Made by a program: the position numbers and the translations under genes. The notes beneath the pieces are model-generated. The model saw only the letters and a list, made by a program, of their open reading frames with translations, had not been told where the DNA came from and did no database searches. 64,000 nucleotides of DNA from a virus: positions 1 to 64,000 of IMG/VR virus record IMGVR_UViG_3300008267_000013; one strand, given 5' to 3'. The number at the start of each line of letters is the position of its first letter. The first letter of the stretch is position 1. Shown one piece after another: positions 49,912 to 56,934 of the stretch.

Positions 49912-50101
49912 GAATAGCGCTATATGTTTAGAATGCAATACAGAAGTGGAGAGTAAACACCGCCATGACTACGTTAGATGCCCTTGTGGTAATGTTGCTG
50001 TTGATGGCGGTAAGGATTACTTTAAACGTTCTGTACGAAACGTTGCAATGTTTAAAGACACAAGTATCTGTGAAGCCAGAGGGGACAATGGAACTAACTG
50101 A
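49901..50101 (+). CDS. Small zinc-binding protein (HRHDY/CPC)
   Basis: 66 aa. C-L-E-C near residue 9, H-R-H-D-Y-V-R-C-P-C near 21-30, and V-D-G-G follow a pattern common in phage zinc-finger proteins. Function unknown. Confidence 0.68.
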   Translation: MTIRNSAICLECNTEVESKHRHDYVRCPCGNVAVDGGKDYFKRSVRNVAMFKDTSICEARGDNGTN

Positions 50102-50333
50102 TAAACAATATTTTTGTTTTACAAACTATACATATGATAAAGAATTTTATGTTATGACCACAAATGCTTCCGAGACAGGTGAATGGGAAACATGCGTATT
50201 TTGTAACGACCCAGTCACAGGTGTCAGGGACTTTGAAAGTTTGGTTGAGCAAATAAGATTCAATTCACAAGATGAAGCAAAACAAATGCATTCTGATGTT
50301 CTTTACAAGTGGAATACACTTGGAGTAGTTTAA
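50088..50333 (+). CDS. Small protein, paralog of 51338
   Basis: 81 aa from the ATG with SD AGGGG. W-E-T-C-V-F and S-Q-D-E-A-K-Q-M-H-S-D-V-L-Y-K-W match W-E-T-K-V-F and E-H-E-A-D-V-G-H-K-K-V-L-A-K-W of the protein at 51338. The ncRNA begins just after its stop. Function unknown. Confidence 0.68.
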   Translation: MELTDKQYFCFTNYTYDKEFYVMTTNASETGEWETCVFCNDPVTGVRDFESLVEQIRFNSQDEAKQMHSDVLYKWNTLGVV

Positions 50334-50334
50334 A

Positions 50335-50685
50335 AATATAAATGGTAGTTGGCTTAATGGTAGCCATCTTTAATCAGTGAGACAAAATCCCGAGGCGTAT
50401 GCTAGCAATCCAAATACTGGACAGAATGCGAAAGCCCCGAAAAATACTTCTTACGAACCCCGATAGAGTAAGAGGTTATTGTAACAACGGTGTTGTACGT
50501 TTAGTAGGGTAACTGTGGCTAGCTGAGAGGAGGCCCGGGTTGGGGAATGGGACAAATGGACTGACTGAACTAACCACTTCGTTTTAATTAACAGGTGGAG
50601 CCGATAAAAAGGCCGATACAAGTCCATCTCTTAGGTGTAACAACAGGCCATTTATATTGCCCTCCTCGTAAGGGGAGGGTTTTTT
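50335..50685 (+). ncRNA. Structured non-coding RNA of ~350 nt, unknown class
   Basis: No ORF covers this stretch. The ends pair: AATATAAATGG (50335-50345) with CCATTTATATT (50648-50658), perfect over 11 bp, and GTTG (50348-50351) with CAAC (50641-50644). Inside are several hairpins, including TGGCT/AGCCA near the 5' end, CTTCTTAC/GTAAGAGG, GTAACAAC/GTTGTAC and CCACTT/AGGTGG, plus ATGGACT paired with AGTCCAT. A strong terminator (CCCTCC...GGAGGG, 50660-50679, then six T) ends it. A weak promoter (TTTACA, TAGTTT) lies at 50302-50331. It lacks the hallmarks of tmRNA, 6S RNA, group I/II introns and a normally ordered RNase P RNA. Confidence 0.7.
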
Positions 50686-50694
50686 ATTGGTAGC

Positions 50695-50723
50695 TTGACT
50701 TGATATAGACTACCATGTAGAAT
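50695..50723 (+). promoter_or_regulatory. Sigma-70 promoter giving a leaderless mRNA
   Basis: TTGACT (50695-50700), 17 bp, TAGAAT (50718-50723). The ATG at 50731 is 7 nt after the -10, exactly where transcription should start. No SD is present. Confidence 0.72.
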
Positions 50724-50730
50724 GTACCCT

Positions 50731-51351
50731 ATGGAAAACAACATCGTTAACGATCCACAAATTAATGATCGACTCCAGCAGCTTCTACAGAAACCATTAA
50801 CTCCCAAGCATTTAAATGTAATAAAATCATTTAGTGATTTCTGGAGTAAGTATCAATATTTAACTATCAAGCAAGTTTCTTTTCTGGACAATATAGAATC
50901 AAGTTATAATGATGACTATAACTCTTGGAGAGCAAACTTCGGAGATGATAAAAAAGAACTACTAAAGATGGCGGTTAACTATTACCAAAATAGTCAGTAT
51001 TTTATGGAGATTGTAAATAATTATTACATGGACAAAAATTACATTCCAACTCGTAGACAATACGAAAGAATGTGTGAGAATAAGTATGTAAAGCGAGCCA
51101 TAGGATATTACAAGTCTAATCCATTATATGAATTGGGCGACATAATTACTCCTAGAGCTCGTTATCTTTATAAAATAAGCGATACTTTAACCGTAGGTAT
51201 AATCAATAAAATTGGTGAACCTTCGTTTCTAAACGGAACCAGATTGTACGATGTAATGTGGTTAGGCGGAACAAAATTTTCTAAAATGTTTGAGAGAGAA
51301 ATAAAAATTTACAGACACCCCAAAAAGGAGAAGAAAGATGGCACAACGTAA
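50731..51351 (+). CDS. Helical protein with C-terminal GDI domain
   Basis: 206 aa. An in-frame ATG at 50722 overlaps the -10 box, so 50731 is preferred. The first 130 residues are helical. Residues about 134-206 start with E-L-G-D-I-I and contain a GDI-type barrel ending in K-I-Y-R-H. It is the only case here of a GDI module fused to another domain. Its mRNA should be leaderless. Overlaps the next gene by 14 bp. Confidence 0.65.
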   Translation: MENNIVNDPQINDRLQQLLQKPLTPKHLNVIKSFSDFWSKYQYLTIKQVSFLDNIESSYNDDYNSWRANFGDDKKELLKMAVNYYQNSQYFMEIVNNYYMDKNYIPTRRQYERMCENKYVKRAIGYYKSNPLYELGDIITPRARYLYKISDTLTVGIINKIGEPSFLNGTRLYDVMWLGGTKFSKMFEREIKIYRHPKKEKKDGTT

Positions 51352-51583
51352 CATTACAGAAGATGGCAAATACTATGTTTCAACTTCTAGTTCTCAGCAA
51401 AACTGGGAGACCAAGGTGTTTATGATTGATAAGGATGGCAAGATGCTCTTTGATGTTGCTCTTGAGGAAAAGAATTATTCCAACGAACACGAGGCTGATG
51501 TTGGTCACAAGAAGGTTCTTGCAAAATGGTGTGGCAGAATCGACGCCGAGGAAGAGTTGGGTATAGGGGAAGGCGGTTATTGA
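51338..51583 (+). CDS. Small protein, paralog of 50088
   Basis: 81 aa with SD AAGGAG. Shares W-E-T-K-V-F and the H-K-K-V-L-A-K-W helix with the 50088 protein. The C-terminus is acidic and Gly-rich. Its TGA overlaps a TTG start of the first array gene. Confidence 0.7.
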   Translation: MAQRNITEDGKYYVSTSSSQQNWETKVFMIDKDGKMLFDVALEEKNYSNEHEADVGHKKVLAKWCGRIDAEEELGIGEGGY

Positions 51584-51765
51584 TTTTGTTTGTTCCCGGT
51601 GATATTGTAGAGAAAAAATATAAACCATTTCGTCTTATAAGGCACTTTATGGTTGTCGAAGGTGAACATCCTTATTATAACTGTTATGATATTGATAGTG
51701 AAAACTTCGTAAAAAATATCCTTCTTTCTAATACATTGTTGTGGAAAGTTGAAAAATTAGCCTAG
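51580..51765 (+). CDS. GDI-family protein 1 of the array (TTG start)
   Basis: 61 aa. P-G-D-I-V-E-K starts the barrel and it ends K-L-A. No ATG fits; the TTG overlaps the upstream TGA as TTGA. SD-like GAAGGCGG is upstream. Confidence 0.6.
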   Translation: MILFVPGDIVEKKYKPFRLIRHFMVVEGEHPYYNCYDIDSENFVKNILLSNTLLWKVEKLA

Positions 51766-51774
51766 GTTTATAAT

Positions 51775-52002
51775 ATGTATAATACAGGTGATATTCTAGA
51801 AAGAATTATAATAAGTAACATAGATAGAATGAATCCTATATTTAGAGATGACAATATACATTTCTTGATAGTTGATAAAAGAGAATATTTTCTAGAAGTA
51901 TCTGGCAAGTGTGCAGTTATTTACACACTTATGTCACTAAAGACCAATCAACATCACACAATCAGTTTGAGAGATACACGTAATTGGAAAAAAGTAGCAT
52001 AA
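51775..52002 (+). CDS. GDI-family protein 2
   Basis: 75 aa. T-G-D-I-L-E-R, then H-F-L-I-V, Y-T-L-M-S-L and the ending W-K-K-V-A. It shows the full family pattern. Confidence 0.7.
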   Translation: MYNTGDILERIIISNIDRMNPIFRDDNIHFLIVDKREYFLEVSGKCAVIYTLMSLKTNQHHTISLRDTRNWKKVA

Positions 52003-52018
52003 TAGGTGACACCATGAG

Positions 52019-52228
52019 ATGGAGCAGGAAGAAAAGATAAACGGAGTTGGCGATATAATAGTAGAATGTTATATGAATAGCGTTCGCGGCGAGCAACATT
52101 ATATTATAATAGATCAAAACTATTATCAATATGAATTACTGCCACTAAATGCAGCCAATAAAGATTATCAATCATCGTTCCTGTTATTAAAAAGTACGGT
52201 TGTCATGTATTATATAAGAGTCGCTTAA
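52019..52228 (+). CDS. GDI-family protein 3
   Basis: 69 aa. V-G-D-I-I-V-E, H-Y-I-I-I, ending I-R-V-A. The stop TAA overlaps the next ATG (TTAATG). Confidence 0.66.
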   Translation: MEQEEKINGVGDIIVECYMNSVRGEQHYIIIDQNYYQYELLPLNAANKDYQSSFLLLKSTVVMYYIRVA

Positions 52229-52617
52229 TGAGATATAACATAGGAGATGTTATAGAAGCAGATTATGTATCGCATAAGCAAATATATTACATTAAAGATA
52301 TAATAGCAGATGAATACATACTAAGAACAATAGATGGTGATTTACAAAGAGATCTTCATTGTCTGCTAACAAATGTTAGCAATATAACGTACAAAAAGGT
52401 TGATATGTCGCTTACTAAAGATATGATGATATCAGTAGATTCAGAAATTCAATATTATAGCAACCAAGAACTAATTACTTATAATATATCATATACTGAA
52501 TTAAACAATAAATATCCTAATTCTTATTTTAAATACAGAGTAGATCGTAGTACAGAAGAGCTATTAACCAGAGGATTAGAACCATCTGATGCCAGTAAAA
52601 GCAGAGGTGATAGTTAA
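52228..52617 (+). CDS. GDI-family protein 4, extended
   Basis: 129 aa. I-G-D-V-I-E-A starts the barrel, which ends near Y-K-K-V at residue 55. A further 70 residues of unknown type follow, perhaps a fusion with a second unit that lost its start. Overlaps the next gene by 29 bp. Confidence 0.62.
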   Translation: MRYNIGDVIEADYVSHKQIYYIKDIIADEYILRTIDGDLQRDLHCLLTNVSNITYKKVDMSLTKDMMISVDSEIQYYSNQELITYNISYTELNNKYPNSYFKYRVDRSTEELLTRGLEPSDASKSRGDS

Positions 52618-52792
52618 TGTAGGTGATATTATTAAAGTAAAGAGTGCTGAAACAGAATTCAGTGGCCTCTACCTAGTATTAGAAATAAAATCAACTCAAG
52701 GAATAAAAATATATAATCTGCAGGATCTAAGATTCCCAGACACATTCTGGACTTTTTTTAGCGATGATGATATATTGGAAATACTGGCGTAA
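52589..52792 (+). CDS. GDI-family protein 5
   Basis: 67 aa. V-G-D-I-I-K-V, L-Y-L-V-L, ending I-L-A. It starts inside the previous gene. Confidence 0.62.
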   Translation: MPVKAEVIVNVGDIIKVKSAETEFSGLYLVLEIKSTQGIKIYNLQDLRFPDTFWTFFSDDDILEILA

Positions 52793-52795
52793 AAA

Positions 52796-53032
52796 ATGAT
52801 GCCTTCACACGATAGATTAAGAGAAGTAAGATACGATGTGGGCGATCTTGTCAAACGTTATAATATGCTTGACTCGGATAAAGAGGCCACATCATGCGTA
52901 TATTTAATACTAGCTGTAAATATCGATGAAGAAGGTTGGGTCTGGTACTACTGCTACAGTTTCGGATCAGGTACATATCGTGAATTTTTGATGGATGATA
53001 ATTCCGCTCGTAAATATGTTAAATTAGCGTAG
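52796..53032 (+). CDS. GDI-family protein 6
   Basis: 78 aa. V-G-D-L-V-K-R, V-Y-L-I-L, Y-Y-C-Y-S and the ending Y-V-K-L-A. ATGATG start 3 bp after the upstream stop. Confidence 0.66.
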   Translation: MMPSHDRLREVRYDVGDLVKRYNMLDSDKEATSCVYLILAVNIDEEGWVWYYCYSFGSGTYREFLMDDNSARKYVKLA

Positions 53033-53044
53033 AAAAGAGGACAT

Positions 53045-53260
53045 ATGCGTAAATTTAAAGATGGTGATAAGGTATCTGTTAAATCGTGTGAAGAATTAGA
53101 GATGCCATGCAGCGTTGAGGGTCTTGATGATTGGATTCCAAAATTAACCTCTTTGGATGGTCGTACTATTTATATGTATAAAGTAACTGGTCGTCACGCA
53201 AAGCGCGGTAATGCAGTATCGGTTCGCGTATCAGAAAGTCAATTAGAACTTTGGAGTTAA
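53045..53260 (+). CDS. Small barrel-like protein in the array
   Basis: 71 aa with SD AGAGG. D-G-D-K-V-S-V replaces G-D-I, and it lacks the K-V-A end. It is more like a KOW/SH3 domain and may be a distant member. Confidence 0.6.
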   Translation: MRKFKDGDKVSVKSCEELEMPCSVEGLDDWIPKLTSLDGRTIYMYKVTGRHAKRGNAVSVRVSESQLELWS

Positions 53261-53261
53261 T

Positions 53262-53447
53262 ATGAAAAGTTTTGAGTTGGGTGATATTGTACATGATTTT
53301 GAATATGACCAATATTATCTAATCACACACATTAAACAATCAGATACATATAAGTACCTGTATTCATTGATGGATTTAGAAGATTCATCAAGAGTTATAG
53401 GGGCATCACTAGCAAATCTTAAAAAATTATACAAGAAGGTAGCATAA
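53262..53447 (+). CDS. GDI-family protein 8
   Basis: 61 aa, one of the shortest complete units. L-G-D-I-V-H-D, Y-Y-L-I-T, ending Y-K-K-V-A, encoded by AAG-AAG-GTA-GCA. Confidence 0.68.
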   Translation: MKSFELGDIVHDFEYDQYYLITHIKQSDTYKYLYSLMDLEDSSRVIGASLANLKKLYKKVA

Positions 53448-53448
53448 A

Positions 53449-53604
53449 ATGAGCTCCGAAAGATGGATAAGATTGATATTATCATCCATAGTTGGAGCAA
53501 CTGCTTATGTAATTATAGCAGTTATATACACGCATTATAAAACTCACGATAAATATACGGTCTATAATAAGTCGCCGCTAACAATAGGGCCGTATAAAAA
53601 ATGA
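53449..53604 (+). CDS. 51-aa single-TM protein
   Basis: ATG 1 bp after the upstream stop. The segment S-I-V-G-A-T-A-Y-V-I-I-A-V-I-Y is a TM helix after a basic start, with a polar C-terminus probably outside the cytoplasm. Its TGA overlaps the next ATG. It is an insertion in the GDI array. Function unknown. Confidence 0.58.
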   Translation: MSSERWIRLILSSIVGATAYVIIAVIYTHYKTHDKYTVYNKSPLTIGPYKK

Positions 53605-53822
53605 GCAACGAGCGAATATTTAAGCCGGGGGATATAATAAAGTATATACCAGACAAAGATAGCAAGATAAAAGAAGCCTTTGAACAGGAACTATATATAG
53701 TTATATCAGCTGGTCCTTATATATTTGAAGAGGGTTTCCAAATGGTTGAAAAAATGCATCTGATATCTGGTGTTATACAGATGCGTCCCATAATGATTAA
53801 TAGATGGGAAATATTGGCTTGA
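53601..53822 (+). CDS. GDI-family protein 9
   Basis: 73 aa. P-G-D-I-I-K-Y, L-Y-I-V-I, ending W-E-I-L-A. Both ends overlap neighbours (ATGA, TTGA). Confidence 0.66.
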   Translation: MSNERIFKPGDIIKYIPDKDSKIKEAFEQELYIVISAGPYIFEEGFQMVEKMHLISGVIQMRPIMINRWEILA

Positions 53823-53995
53823 AGTTTAGAGTAGGTGATATAATAAGAGCAATCAATAAATCAACTGGTATATATGTTCACTTCCTAATTTATAGGATTG
53901 AAAAGTGGCACTATGTAGCTTACTGTATTGAAGATGGTATGCCAAGCGTATCAATCAGTCCAATATACGATAATGATTTTGAAAAGGTTGCTTAG
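53819..53995 (+). CDS. GDI-family protein 10 (TTG start)
   Basis: 58 aa. K-F-R-V-G-D-I-I-R, H-F-L-I-Y, ending F-E-K-V-A. The TTG overlaps the upstream TGA, as at 51580. No closer ATG exists. Confidence 0.62.
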   Translation: MKFRVGDIIRAINKSTGIYVHFLIYRIEKWHYVAYCIEDGMPSVSISPIYDNDFEKVA

Positions 53996-54016
53996 ATCAG
54001 TAAGTTGTGCTATAGT
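53988..54016 (+). promoter_or_regulatory. Sigma-70-like promoter
   Basis: TTGCTT (53988-53993), 17 bp, TATAGT (54011-54016), 30 bp before the TM protein gene. The -35 overlaps the K-V-A codons of the previous gene. Confidence 0.55.
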
Positions 54017-54046
54017 ATTTAAACTAACTAACTCAAGGAGGAAAAT

Positions 54047-54271
54047 ATGAGCAAAGTTAGCATCGTACTAAGTATTGCCGTTGGATTGTGGTCAGCGACT
54101 GCTCTTGGAGTCGGTACCGCATGGTTGTTCAGTAGAACTAGACCAGTACAAGTTGTAAGACTCGACAATAACTGTGTAACTGTTCAGCAGGGTATGTTTC
54201 ACCGACTAGAATGTTATAACAGCAATGTTCCACCTCATGATCCCGTGGAACAGATTGGTTATGCAGAGTAA
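54047..54271 (+). CDS. Single-TM protein with Cys-containing tail
   Basis: 74 aa with SD AAGGAGG. Residues 4-28 are hydrophobic (I-V-L-S-I-A-V-G-L-W), followed by a polar tail with two Cys. It has its own promoter and a perfect terminator. Topology suggests the tail faces the periplasm. Function unknown. Confidence 0.62.
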   Translation: MSKVSIVLSIAVGLWSATALGVGTAWLFSRTRPVQVVRLDNNCVTVQQGMFHRLECYNSNVPPHDPVEQIGYAE

Positions 54272-54297
54272 TAATAAATAGATATAGCCAATTCAGC

Positions 54298-54326
54298 GGC
54301 TGGTGTGTGAACACCAGCCGTTTTTA
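54298..54326 (+). terminator. Intrinsic terminator
   Basis: CGGCTGGTG pairs perfectly with CACCAGCCG around a TGTGAA loop, followed by five T. It ends the TM-protein transcript and is followed by a new promoter. Confidence 0.92.
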
Positions 54327-54334
54327 TTATCTGC

Positions 54335-54363
54335 TTGACAACAAACATACGTTGACCTATACT
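54335..54363 (+). promoter_or_regulatory. Sigma-70 promoter giving a leaderless mRNA
   Basis: TTGACA (54335-54340), 17 bp, TATACT (54358-54363). The ATG at 54373 is 9 nt after the -10, within 2-3 nt of the expected start of transcription. No SD. Confidence 0.78.
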
Positions 54364-54372
54364 ATCAACACG

Positions 54373-54600
54373 ATGGATACACCACAGGTTGGCGACATAT
54401 GGAAGAACAACTGGTCAAGTAACCTCAACACACATAATTGCGGCGAAACTCACTACCTATTGATAAAGAAGGTAGAGCCCGACAACTCCAAGGATACAAA
54501 GTGGGTAGCATTTTCTTATAAGAGATATAAGGAAGTACTCATCTATATTGATAACTATTCAAATGAGATAGTTACAAATAGTTTCACAAGGGTATCTTGA
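54373..54600 (+). CDS. GDI-family protein 11 (leaderless)
   Basis: 75 aa. V-G-D-I-W-K-N, H-Y-L-L-I, ending T-R-V-S. The longer upstream frame would include the promoter, so this ATG is chosen. Confidence 0.7.
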   Translation: MDTPQVGDIWKNNWSSNLNTHNCGETHYLLIKKVEPDNSKDTKWVAFSYKRYKEVLIYIDNYSNEIVTNSFTRVS

Positions 54601-54601
54601 T

Positions 54602-54784
54602 ATGCTATCATCAACTATAGAACCTGGTGACATCTGGAAGAATGATAACTCACAATTCCATAATATCATTATTGAACCCGACATCGTAAACCCTTGGTGG
54701 ATTACATGGGTTATTGAATTGGGCGAATATAATCTCTATCATAAAGATGATTTTGATATGCGTTGGTGGAGGAAAGTAGCATGA
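54602..54784 (+). CDS. GDI-family protein 12
   Basis: 60 aa. P-G-D-I-W-K-N, H-N-I-I-I, ending W-W-R-K-V-A. The start motif is nearly the same as in protein 11, so they are probable sister copies. The stop overlaps the next ATG. Confidence 0.68.
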   Translation: MLSSTIEPGDIWKNDNSQFHNIIIEPDIVNPWWITWVIELGEYNLYHKDDFDMRWWRKVA

Positions 54785-54984
54785 GTAGCAGAGACGCAAA
54801 GTGGGATGTTGGCGATATTATCAGAGAAGAATGGGGTGACGAATCAAGGCATTTCCTAATAATGAGTGTATGTTTGTGGGAAACAAGTATTGATACTTAT
54901 GAGTGTCGTGTTTTAGAGACAGGACAAACCATGAACATAACTCCACATTATAGTCCACCAAACATGTTGAGAAAAGTCGCATGA
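54781..54984 (+). CDS. GDI-family protein 13
   Basis: 67 aa from the ATGA overlap. V-G-D-I-I-R-E, H-F-L-I-M, Y-E-C-R-V-L-E-T-G, ending L-R-K-V-A. Confidence 0.7.
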   Translation: MSSRDAKWDVGDIIREEWGDESRHFLIMSVCLWETSIDTYECRVLETGQTMNITPHYSPPNMLRKVA

Positions 54985-55205
54985 GGACTCTTAAATTCAG
55001 CATCGGAGATATCATAACACGCGGCAAGCCACACCATGATATGTTCAAAGATAATTGGCGTAAGTTCTATCTTATACATGATATAATCTATGAAGAAGAG
55101 CAAAAAGAATATAGATATTGTTTATACAGTTTCCAAACAGGTTCTTGGAGCGGCTATTTCCCAGCAGGTGAACTTGTAGAACCTTTTCTATTCAAGGTAG
55201 CCTAA
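54981..55205 (+). CDS. GDI-family protein 14
   Basis: 74 aa. I-G-D-I-I-T-R, F-Y-L-I-H, Y-R-Y-C-L-Y-S-F-Q-T-G, ending F-K-V-A. Stop CCTAATG overlaps the next start. Confidence 0.7.
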   Translation: MRTLKFSIGDIITRGKPHHDMFKDNWRKFYLIHDIIYEEEQKEYRYCLYSFQTGSWSGYFPAGELVEPFLFKVA

Positions 55206-55360
55206 TGAATCCACAAGTTGGTGACATATGGAAGATAGGAGATCACTATCATTATCTTGTCTTAGAAGAGAGACTTGACTACTGGGGGGAGAAGCAGTAT
55301 TATATGTACATCCTTGAGAGAGACATGTACGACTGCCTCTCATTAGATTTAATAGAGTGA
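55205..55360 (+). CDS. GDI-family protein 15, shortened by TGA
   Basis: 51 aa. V-G-D-I-W-K-I, H-Y-L-V-L, ending at TGA. The eight codons after the TGA read W-N-G-T-K-V-V-stop in the same frame, like the usual family ending (W-x-x-x-K-V-A). The TGA probably replaced a TGG (Trp) codon. Confidence 0.6.
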   Translation: MNPQVGDIWKIGDHYHYLVLEERLDYWGEKQYYMYILERDMYDCLSLDLIE

Positions 55361-55384
55361 TGGAATGGTACAAAAGTGGTGTAA

Positions 55385-55594
55385 ATGTCTAAACCTCATC
55401 AAGTTGGTGATGTTGTCATGGTTGAAAATGACTGGATTGCTTATGAGAATGGTAGTTTGGTTTACGAAACAGGACAAAATCATTATCTTATACTTGAACG
55501 CTGCGATTATACCTGTACCTATACAACGATTCATCTGCAAAGCGGCAAGCATATCCTTACAAGTATGTTAGATAACGCAACAAAGGTCGCCTAA
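55385..55594 (+). CDS. GDI-family protein 16
   Basis: 69 aa. V-G-D-V-V-M-V, H-Y-L-I-L, ending T-K-V-A encoded by AAG-GTC-GCC before TAATG. Confidence 0.68.
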   Translation: MSKPHQVGDVVMVENDWIAYENGSLVYETGQNHYLILERCDYTCTYTTIHLQSGKHILTSMLDNATKVA

Positions 55595-55830
55595 TGGAAC
55601 TCAAGAATATCCTACTTCTCGATAAAAACAAGAAAGTGTATTATACACATTATGAAGTTGGAGATATTCTTAGACACGAAGCAGAAATTAGTGCTCATTA
55701 TCTGGTAGAAGATATACGCGTAGAAGATAATCTTGGAGTTTACTCGCTTAGAGTTCTTGAAAATAACGATATCTTTTCATGGGACGTAGAAATAGTAGAT
55801 AAAGCCCGCAAAATCAAGAGGGTCGCATGA
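55594..55830 (+). CDS. GDI-family protein 17
   Basis: 78 aa. A longer N-terminal lead precedes V-G-D-I-L-R-H. H-Y-L-V-E, ending K-R-V-A. Stop overlaps the next start. Confidence 0.68.
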   Translation: MELKNILLLDKNKKVYYTHYEVGDILRHEAEISAHYLVEDIRVEDNLGVYSLRVLENNDIFSWDVEIVDKARKIKRVA

Positions 55831-56027
55831 TGGAACACCAATACGAGCCCGGTGATATTCTTGCAGTTGATGAACCTTGGTCCAATGAAACATTTTATTA
55901 CTTGATAGAGGGTGAGCTTGATTCTGTTCATGCGTACATGGAATTAATGTATCCTTACCGCTGTCTAAGTGATGGCAAGACAGGATGGGGTAAATTCAAT
56001 GCGCCTTCAACAAGGAAAGTCGCATGA
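55827..56027 (+). CDS. GDI-family protein 18
   Basis: 66 aa. P-G-D-I-L-A-V, Y-Y-L-I-E, L-S-D-G-K, ending T-R-K-V-A. Confidence 0.68.
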   Translation: MMEHQYEPGDILAVDEPWSNETFYYLIEGELDSVHAYMELMYPYRCLSDGKTGWGKFNAPSTRKVA

Positions 56028-56209
56028 TGAATATGTTCCAAATAGGTGATATAGTAAAATGTACAACTACTAACATGATAGAACACATGCTCATACTTGA
56101 CACACAACCAGACTACTGGTATATTGTCCTGTGTCTAGAATCCGGCTTTACAAAAACACATAAGATGTGGCCGAATCAAATCCCAAGAGTATATATGAAG
56201 GTCGCATGA
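56024..56209 (+). CDS. GDI-family protein 19
   Basis: 61 aa. I-G-D-I-V-K-C, H-M-L-I-L, L-C-L-E-S-G, ending M-K-V-A. Confidence 0.68.
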   Translation: MMNMFQIGDIVKCTTTNMIEHMLILDTQPDYWYIVLCLESGFTKTHKMWPNQIPRVYMKVA

Positions 56210-56412
56210 TGTTTAAAACCAAGTATCAGATTGGCGACATTATCGAGGGTAGTCACATACCTGGCGCAAAAATACACCTGCTAATTGAAAACATTACCTA
56301 TATGGGCAAGAAGCCATTTGAGTATTGTGTACGGAATCTTGAAGAAGATTTGATATATGAAAAGTCAGTAGAAAGAACCGATAAAAGTCTTTATTACAAC
56401 AAGGTTGGCTAG
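56206..56412 (+). CDS. GDI-family protein 20
   Basis: 68 aa from the ATGA overlap. I-G-D-I-I-E-G, H-L-L-I-E, ending N-K-V-G. Its stop TAG runs directly into the promoter of the next unit. Confidence 0.68.
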   Translation: MMFKTKYQIGDIIEGSHIPGAKIHLLIENITYMGKKPFEYCVRNLEEDLIYEKSVERTDKSLYYNKVG

Positions 56413-56413
56413 C

Positions 56414-56442
56414 TTGACAACCCTAACCTCTTGCGCTACTAT
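56414..56442 (+). promoter_or_regulatory. Sigma-70 promoter giving a leaderless mRNA
   Basis: TTGACA (56414-56419), 17 bp, TACTAT (56437-56442), then 6 nt to ATG 56449. No SD. Confidence 0.72.
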
Positions 56443-56448
56443 ACAACC

Positions 56449-56673
56449 ATGACGCCACGATACGAACCCGGCGATATCCTTCACCATTCAGGTATGGAAG
56501 GTATTGAGTTTTATTGTTTGGTGATGGACGTTGAGACCGTATCAAACTGTATTATAAACGGTAACTACGAACATCGTAGAATTTATACTCTTCTTTGTAT
56601 GGATGACGGAGAAGTGTATAGATTCAATACAGCAAACATTGATTGTAGTGTTTATTATAGGAAGGTTGCGTAG
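56449..56673 (+). CDS. GDI-family protein 21 (leaderless)
   Basis: 74 aa. P-G-D-I-L-H-H, F-Y-C-L-V-M, L-C-M-D-D-G-E, ending Y-R-K-V-A. First copy of the tandem duplication. Confidence 0.72.
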   Translation: MTPRYEPGDILHHSGMEGIEFYCLVMDVETVSNCIINGNYEHRRIYTLLCMDDGEVYRFNTANIDCSVYYRKVA

Positions 56674-56674
56674 C

Positions 56675-56703
56675 TTGACAACCATCACTTCTTGAGGCAC
56701 TAT
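56675..56703 (+). promoter_or_regulatory. Sigma-70 promoter giving a leaderless mRNA
   Basis: TTGACA (56675-56680), 17 bp, CACTAT (56698-56703), then 6 nt to ATG 56710. Copy of the element at 56414. Confidence 0.7.
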
Positions 56704-56709
56704 ACAACC

Positions 56710-56934
56710 ATGAAGCCCCGATACGAACCCGGTGACATCCTTTATCATCAAGGCAGCGGCTTTGGTGAATTTTATTGTTTAGTTATGGATATCGAACACA
56801 AGACAAGACCAGATCCAAGAGGTAGAAAGTGGCCTTTTGATGTCTACGTTCTTCTTGGTATGGATGACGGCGAGACTTATACAATAAGTACTCAAAATAT
56901 TGACTGTAGTGTATACTATAAAAAGGTTGCATGA
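56710..56934 (+). CDS. GDI-family protein 22 (leaderless)
   Basis: 74 aa, second copy of the tandem duplication. P-G-D-I-L-Y-H, F-Y-C-L-V-M, L-G-M-D-D-G-E, ending Y-K-K-V-A, then ATGA. Confidence 0.72.
   Translation: MKPRYEPGDILYHQGSGFGEFYCLVMDIEHKTRPDPRGRKWPFDVYVLLGMDDGETYTISTQNIDCSVYYKKVA

Larger units (their letters stand above)
56411..56934 (+). repeat. Tandem duplication of a promoter plus GDI gene
   Basis: Two units of about 261 bp each start with AGCTTGACAACC and contain a promoter and a GDI gene. The gene starts share P-R-Y-E-P-G-D-I-L and the ends share N-I-D-C-S-V-Y-Y-(R/K)-K-V-A. The middles have diverged more. Confidence 0.8.

Noticed and set aside
50335-50685. tmRNA, group I intron or tRNA explanation for the RNA
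   Set aside because: No tRNA-like ends with CCA, no tag ORF, and no P/Q/R/S core elements like those clearly present at 63769-64000. The 5' TGGCT/AGCCA hairpin only resembles a D arm.
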